8,626 nucleotides of DNA. Origin: an uncultured Eubacterium sp. (lineage in GTDB: Bacteria > Bacillota_A > Clostridia > Lachnospirales > Lachnospiraceae). Positions 6,565-8,626 of the stretch are shown here, piece by piece. The position numbers and the translations under genes are program-made. Where the stretch lies: the NCBI GenBank assembly GCA_947653505.1, contig CANTHI010000135.1, positions 1 to 8,626 on the forward strand. Reading direction: 5' to 3'. The stretch's first letter is position 1. Each line of letters opens with the position of its first letter. The notes below the pieces were generated by a model. That model saw nothing but the letters and a program-made list of their open reading frames with translations, was not told where the DNA came from and searched no databases.

Positions 6565-7352
6565 ACATAGGAAAAATCTCTAAATCACGAAAAATGGTGC
6601 AAATGGGGAAAAAAGCAGCGGCAGCAGCTGCATGTCTGGTGCTTGGCATCTCTGCATTGTCTGGAAAAGCTTATGCGGCAGAAAGCAAATGGGATATTGA
6701 ACATACTTTGGATGTAACAGAATGCAGACAGGGCGGTACACTGCTACTGTCTGTAACGCTGAAAGGAGAAAGCAAGACAAAAACGTCCGAAATTACCAGT
6801 TTAAGCGGTATTCTGGAATACGATACGAGCCTGTTTTCTGTTGGAAAAAGTGATATTCTTCCGGCAGAGAAAGATAAAGACGCGGTAAAAGAGTGCACGT
6901 TTGACGCAGAGGCCGGAAAGTTCACGATACAGTATGCTTCGAAGGTTGCCGTGAAGGATGCGGATGCGCTTTTACAGATCCGGCTGCATGTGGCAGATGA
7001 CGCGTCTACCGGAAAGACAACCGTTTGTGTCACAAACCTGGAATGGAGTGGTTCTGATGCCAAAGACAAACAGGAGATCGAACACCGGATTCCGTCCCAT
7101 ATTACGATTCAGGCTTCGAAGACAGCGGCAGCAGGTGATGTGAACGGAGACGGCAGGATAGATCTGACCGATGCAAGGCTGATGATGCAGTATTACAATG
7201 GAGCAGATGTACTGGACAGCCAGCAGCAGAAAAACGCGGATGTCAATGGAGACGGCAAAATCAATCTGACTGATGTAAAGCTGGTGATGCAGTATTATAA
7301 CGGAGAAACGGATGAGCTGGTGGCAGGACAGCAAACCGAAGCGGTCATGTAA
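6561..7352 (+). CDS. Secreted protein with a cohesin-like domain and a type I dockerin
   Basis: Secreted 263-residue protein likely to dock on a cohesin, probably that of the preceding gene. ATG at 6561 overlaps the previous stop and has GGGAGGAAG just upstream. Residues 1-39 are a signal peptide (basic start, six-Ala core, AYA before cleavage). Residues about 45-185 resemble a cohesin fold: CRQGGTLLLSVTL, LSGILEYDTSLFSV, a FTIQYASKV strand and ALLQIRLHV. The dockerin covers about 191-250 with two nearly identical EF-hand-like repeats, DVNGDGRIDLTD (193-204) and DVNGDGKINLTD (227-238), each followed by a helix with (M/V)MQYYNG. Calcium ligands D, N, D and the final D are present in both. Both repeats carry the same LT pair at the usual recognition positions, which would allow the two-way binding known for symmetric dockerins. 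No catalytic domain is present. Carrying both partner modules, it could act as an adaptor or a self-linking subunit. Confidence 0.85.
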   Translation: MNIGKISKSRKMVQMGKKAAAAAACLVLGISALSGKAYAAESKWDIEHTLDVTECRQGGTLLLSVTLKGESKTKTSEITSLSGILEYDTSLFSVGKSDILPAEKDKDAVKECTFDAEAGKFTIQYASKVAVKDADALLQIRLHVADDASTGKTTVCVTNLEWSGSDAKDKQEIEHRIPSHITIQASKTAAAGDVNGDGRIDLTDARLMMQYYNGADVLDSQQQKNADVNGDGKINLTDVKLVMQYYNGETDELVAGQQTEAVM

Positions 7353-7376
7353 TTTCCGGCTGGCAGGAGGTGCAGG

Positions 7377-8626
7377 ATGGCGTTACAGTGGATGATGGAA
7401 GAGAATACGCTTTCCAATATCAAAAAAGGGATTGCAAGTGGCTGGCGTATGAACGGACAGCAGTTGTATGAATATAGCAGAAAGCTTCAGAGAGCACGTG
7501 AGAAATTATTTCCCGGAGAACTGGGAAGCGTCTTTGTAGAAGCCGTCAGTCAGCTTGCGGACGGCCGGTCTGAAATCAGCTGGCCAGAGCTGTTAAAAGA
7601 TGTGGAAACGCTGCAGAAGCTGCTGCAGGGAAGTAAAGCATGGAGCAGGGACAAATGGCTGGCACGTCTGCCGGTTCTGGAAACGCGCCGGAACAAATAT
7701 TTTTATACACCGCTTGGAGACGCCTTTATTCAGATCCTGAAAAGGAAGCTGGGACTTTGTGAAGCTGTGCGGCAGAGACAGAGTCCTCCTTTTACAGACA
7801 GAAAACAGACCGTATCCGATGACACGGCCCGTCTGGAAGAGCTGGCATCGTGGCTGATGGAGGATACTGACCGGATACAGACAACGAAAAAGAAAGAAAC
7901 AGCCCAGACTATAAAGACGCACCGCCATGCCGCAAAACTGCCGGAAGGGATGGCAATTGCAGTATGCGCCTGCATGTCCATCTGTTTTCTTACGGTCTGG
8001 CTGTATGGGCAGTTTGAAAGAAACCAGAGCTTTCACGATATTCAGAAGCTGAAAGCAGCGTCCGCTGCGGGACAGGAGACTCTGGCAGAAAACGCGGCGG
8101 ACACACAGGAAACGCCAAAAGGGGACCAGCAGGACACAGACAGTTACAAAGGACAAAAACAGCAGAATACGAAAGGCAGCAGTGAAACAAAGCAGACAAA
8201 AAAAAGACCGGAGATACTGGCGCAGTATCGGGAGATGGCAAAGGAATATCCGGGATTATTCGGCTGGCTTCAGATACCAGATACCCCGGTTGACCTGCCA
8301 GTCATGCAGCCGCTCAAACAAAAAGATTTTTATCTGGATCATGATTTTACAGGCGCAGCGTCTGCTGAAGGAGCCCTGTTCACAGATCCTGAAAATAATC
8401 GCTGGCCGCAGGATGACAACACAGTAATTTATGGCCATAATATGAAAAACGGGCATATCTTCGGAACACTGAATCTTTATGAGGATCCTGCATACTTTAA
8501 GACCCACAGGGAGATTCAATTTGACACCATTTATGAAACTGGTATCTACGAAGTAATAGCGGTGATAAAAACAAGGATTTTAAATGAAAACGAGCAGGGA
8601 TTCCGTTATTACCAGTTTTTTCAGTA
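7377..8626 (+). CDS. srtB: Class B sortase with long cytoplasmic N-terminal extension (3' end outside window)
   Basis: Membrane transpeptidase that would join surface proteins to peptidoglycan or to each other. ATG at 7377 has AGGAGG 6 bases upstream, 24 bases after the dockerin gene. The frame is open to the right edge (416 residues seen). Residues 1-190 are a charged, probably helical region with no signal peptide and no family I recognise. A membrane helix follows at about 192-212 (starting MAIAVCACMSICFLTVW), then a polar Gln/Lys/Thr-rich stem (213-278). The sortase domain starts at about 279 and shows class B hallmarks: EYPGLFGWLQIPDTPVDLPV, FYLDHDFTGAASAEGALF and the catalytic-His motif YGHNMKNGHIFGTL (His354). 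The catalytic Cys (usually TLxTC) and Arg would lie beyond the window and cannot be confirmed. The likely substrate is the NYKTG-tailed cohesin protein two genes upstream. The basic stretch before the helix fits a cytoplasmic N terminus. The srtB symbol denotes the class only. Confidence 0.88.
   Translation, partial: MALQWMMEENTLSNIKKGIASGWRMNGQQLYEYSRKLQRAREKLFPGELGSVFVEAVSQLADGRSEISWPELLKDVETLQKLLQGSKAWSRDKWLARLPVLETRRNKYFYTPLGDAFIQILKRKLGLCEAVRQRQSPPFTDRKQTVSDDTARLEELASWLMEDTDRIQTTKKKETAQTIKTHRHAAKLPEGMAIAVCACMSICFLTVWLYGQFERNQSFHDIQKLKAASAAGQETLAENAADTQETPKGDQQDTDSYKGQKQQNTKGSSETKQTKKRPEILAQYREMAKEYPGLFGWLQIPDTPVDLPVMQPLKQKDFYLDHDFTGAASAEGALFTDPENNRWPQDDNTVIYGHNMKNGHIFGTLNLYEDPAYFKTHREIQFDTIYETGIYEVIAVIKTRILNENEQGFRYYQFFQ

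Noticed and set aside
7593..8156. Minus-strand open frame of 187 codons opposite the sortase gene
   Set aside because: It lies fully antisense to a well-supported sortase frame, has no recognisable domain, and its Cys/Phe/Arg-rich composition is typical of a reverse-strand shadow.

Overview
The window looks like accessory surface-protein DNA from a gut-type Firmicute, probably of the Lachnospiraceae or a nearby clostridial family. The grounds are the protein types (BspA-like LRR_5 proteins, BIG2 and InlB-type repeats, cohesin and dockerin modules, a class B sortase), strong AGGAGG-type ribosome binding sites, and moderate base composition judged by eye. I could run no database search, so the taxon is inference. 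Every gene I accept is on the + strand.

Left part (1-4881): two tandem paralogues of a large secreted adhesin-like protein. The first is present only as its C-terminal part, because it runs off the left edge. The second is nearly whole: signal peptide, two blocks of 23-residue leucine-rich repeats, a long unrecognised middle region, a BIG2 domain, a Gly/Ser linker, an InlB B-repeat and a fibronectin III-like tail. A single extra G near 4049-4051 breaks it into two reading frames (1140-4268 and 4045-4881). The gap between the paralogues holds partial copies of the shared gene 3' end, which look like scars of unequal recombination.

Right part (4920-8626): four closely spaced genes, apparently one operon. 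They encode a PP2C-type protein phosphatase, a cohesin protein ending in a sortase-type tail with a non-standard NYKTG motif, a secreted protein carrying both a cohesin-like domain and a two-repeat dockerin, and a class B sortase that is cut by the right edge. The sortase has an unusual cytoplasmic N-terminal region of about 190 residues.

Working model (inference): the sortase fixes the cohesin protein to the wall. The dockerin of the next gene product docks on that cohesin, and because that product also carries a cohesin-like domain it could build a chain or recruit further partners. The phosphatase may regulate assembly through a cytoplasmic phosphoprotein, conceivably the sortase N-terminal region. 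No carbohydrate-active enzyme is visible, so this looks like a small non-cellulosomal cohesin-dockerin surface system next to LRR adhesin genes.
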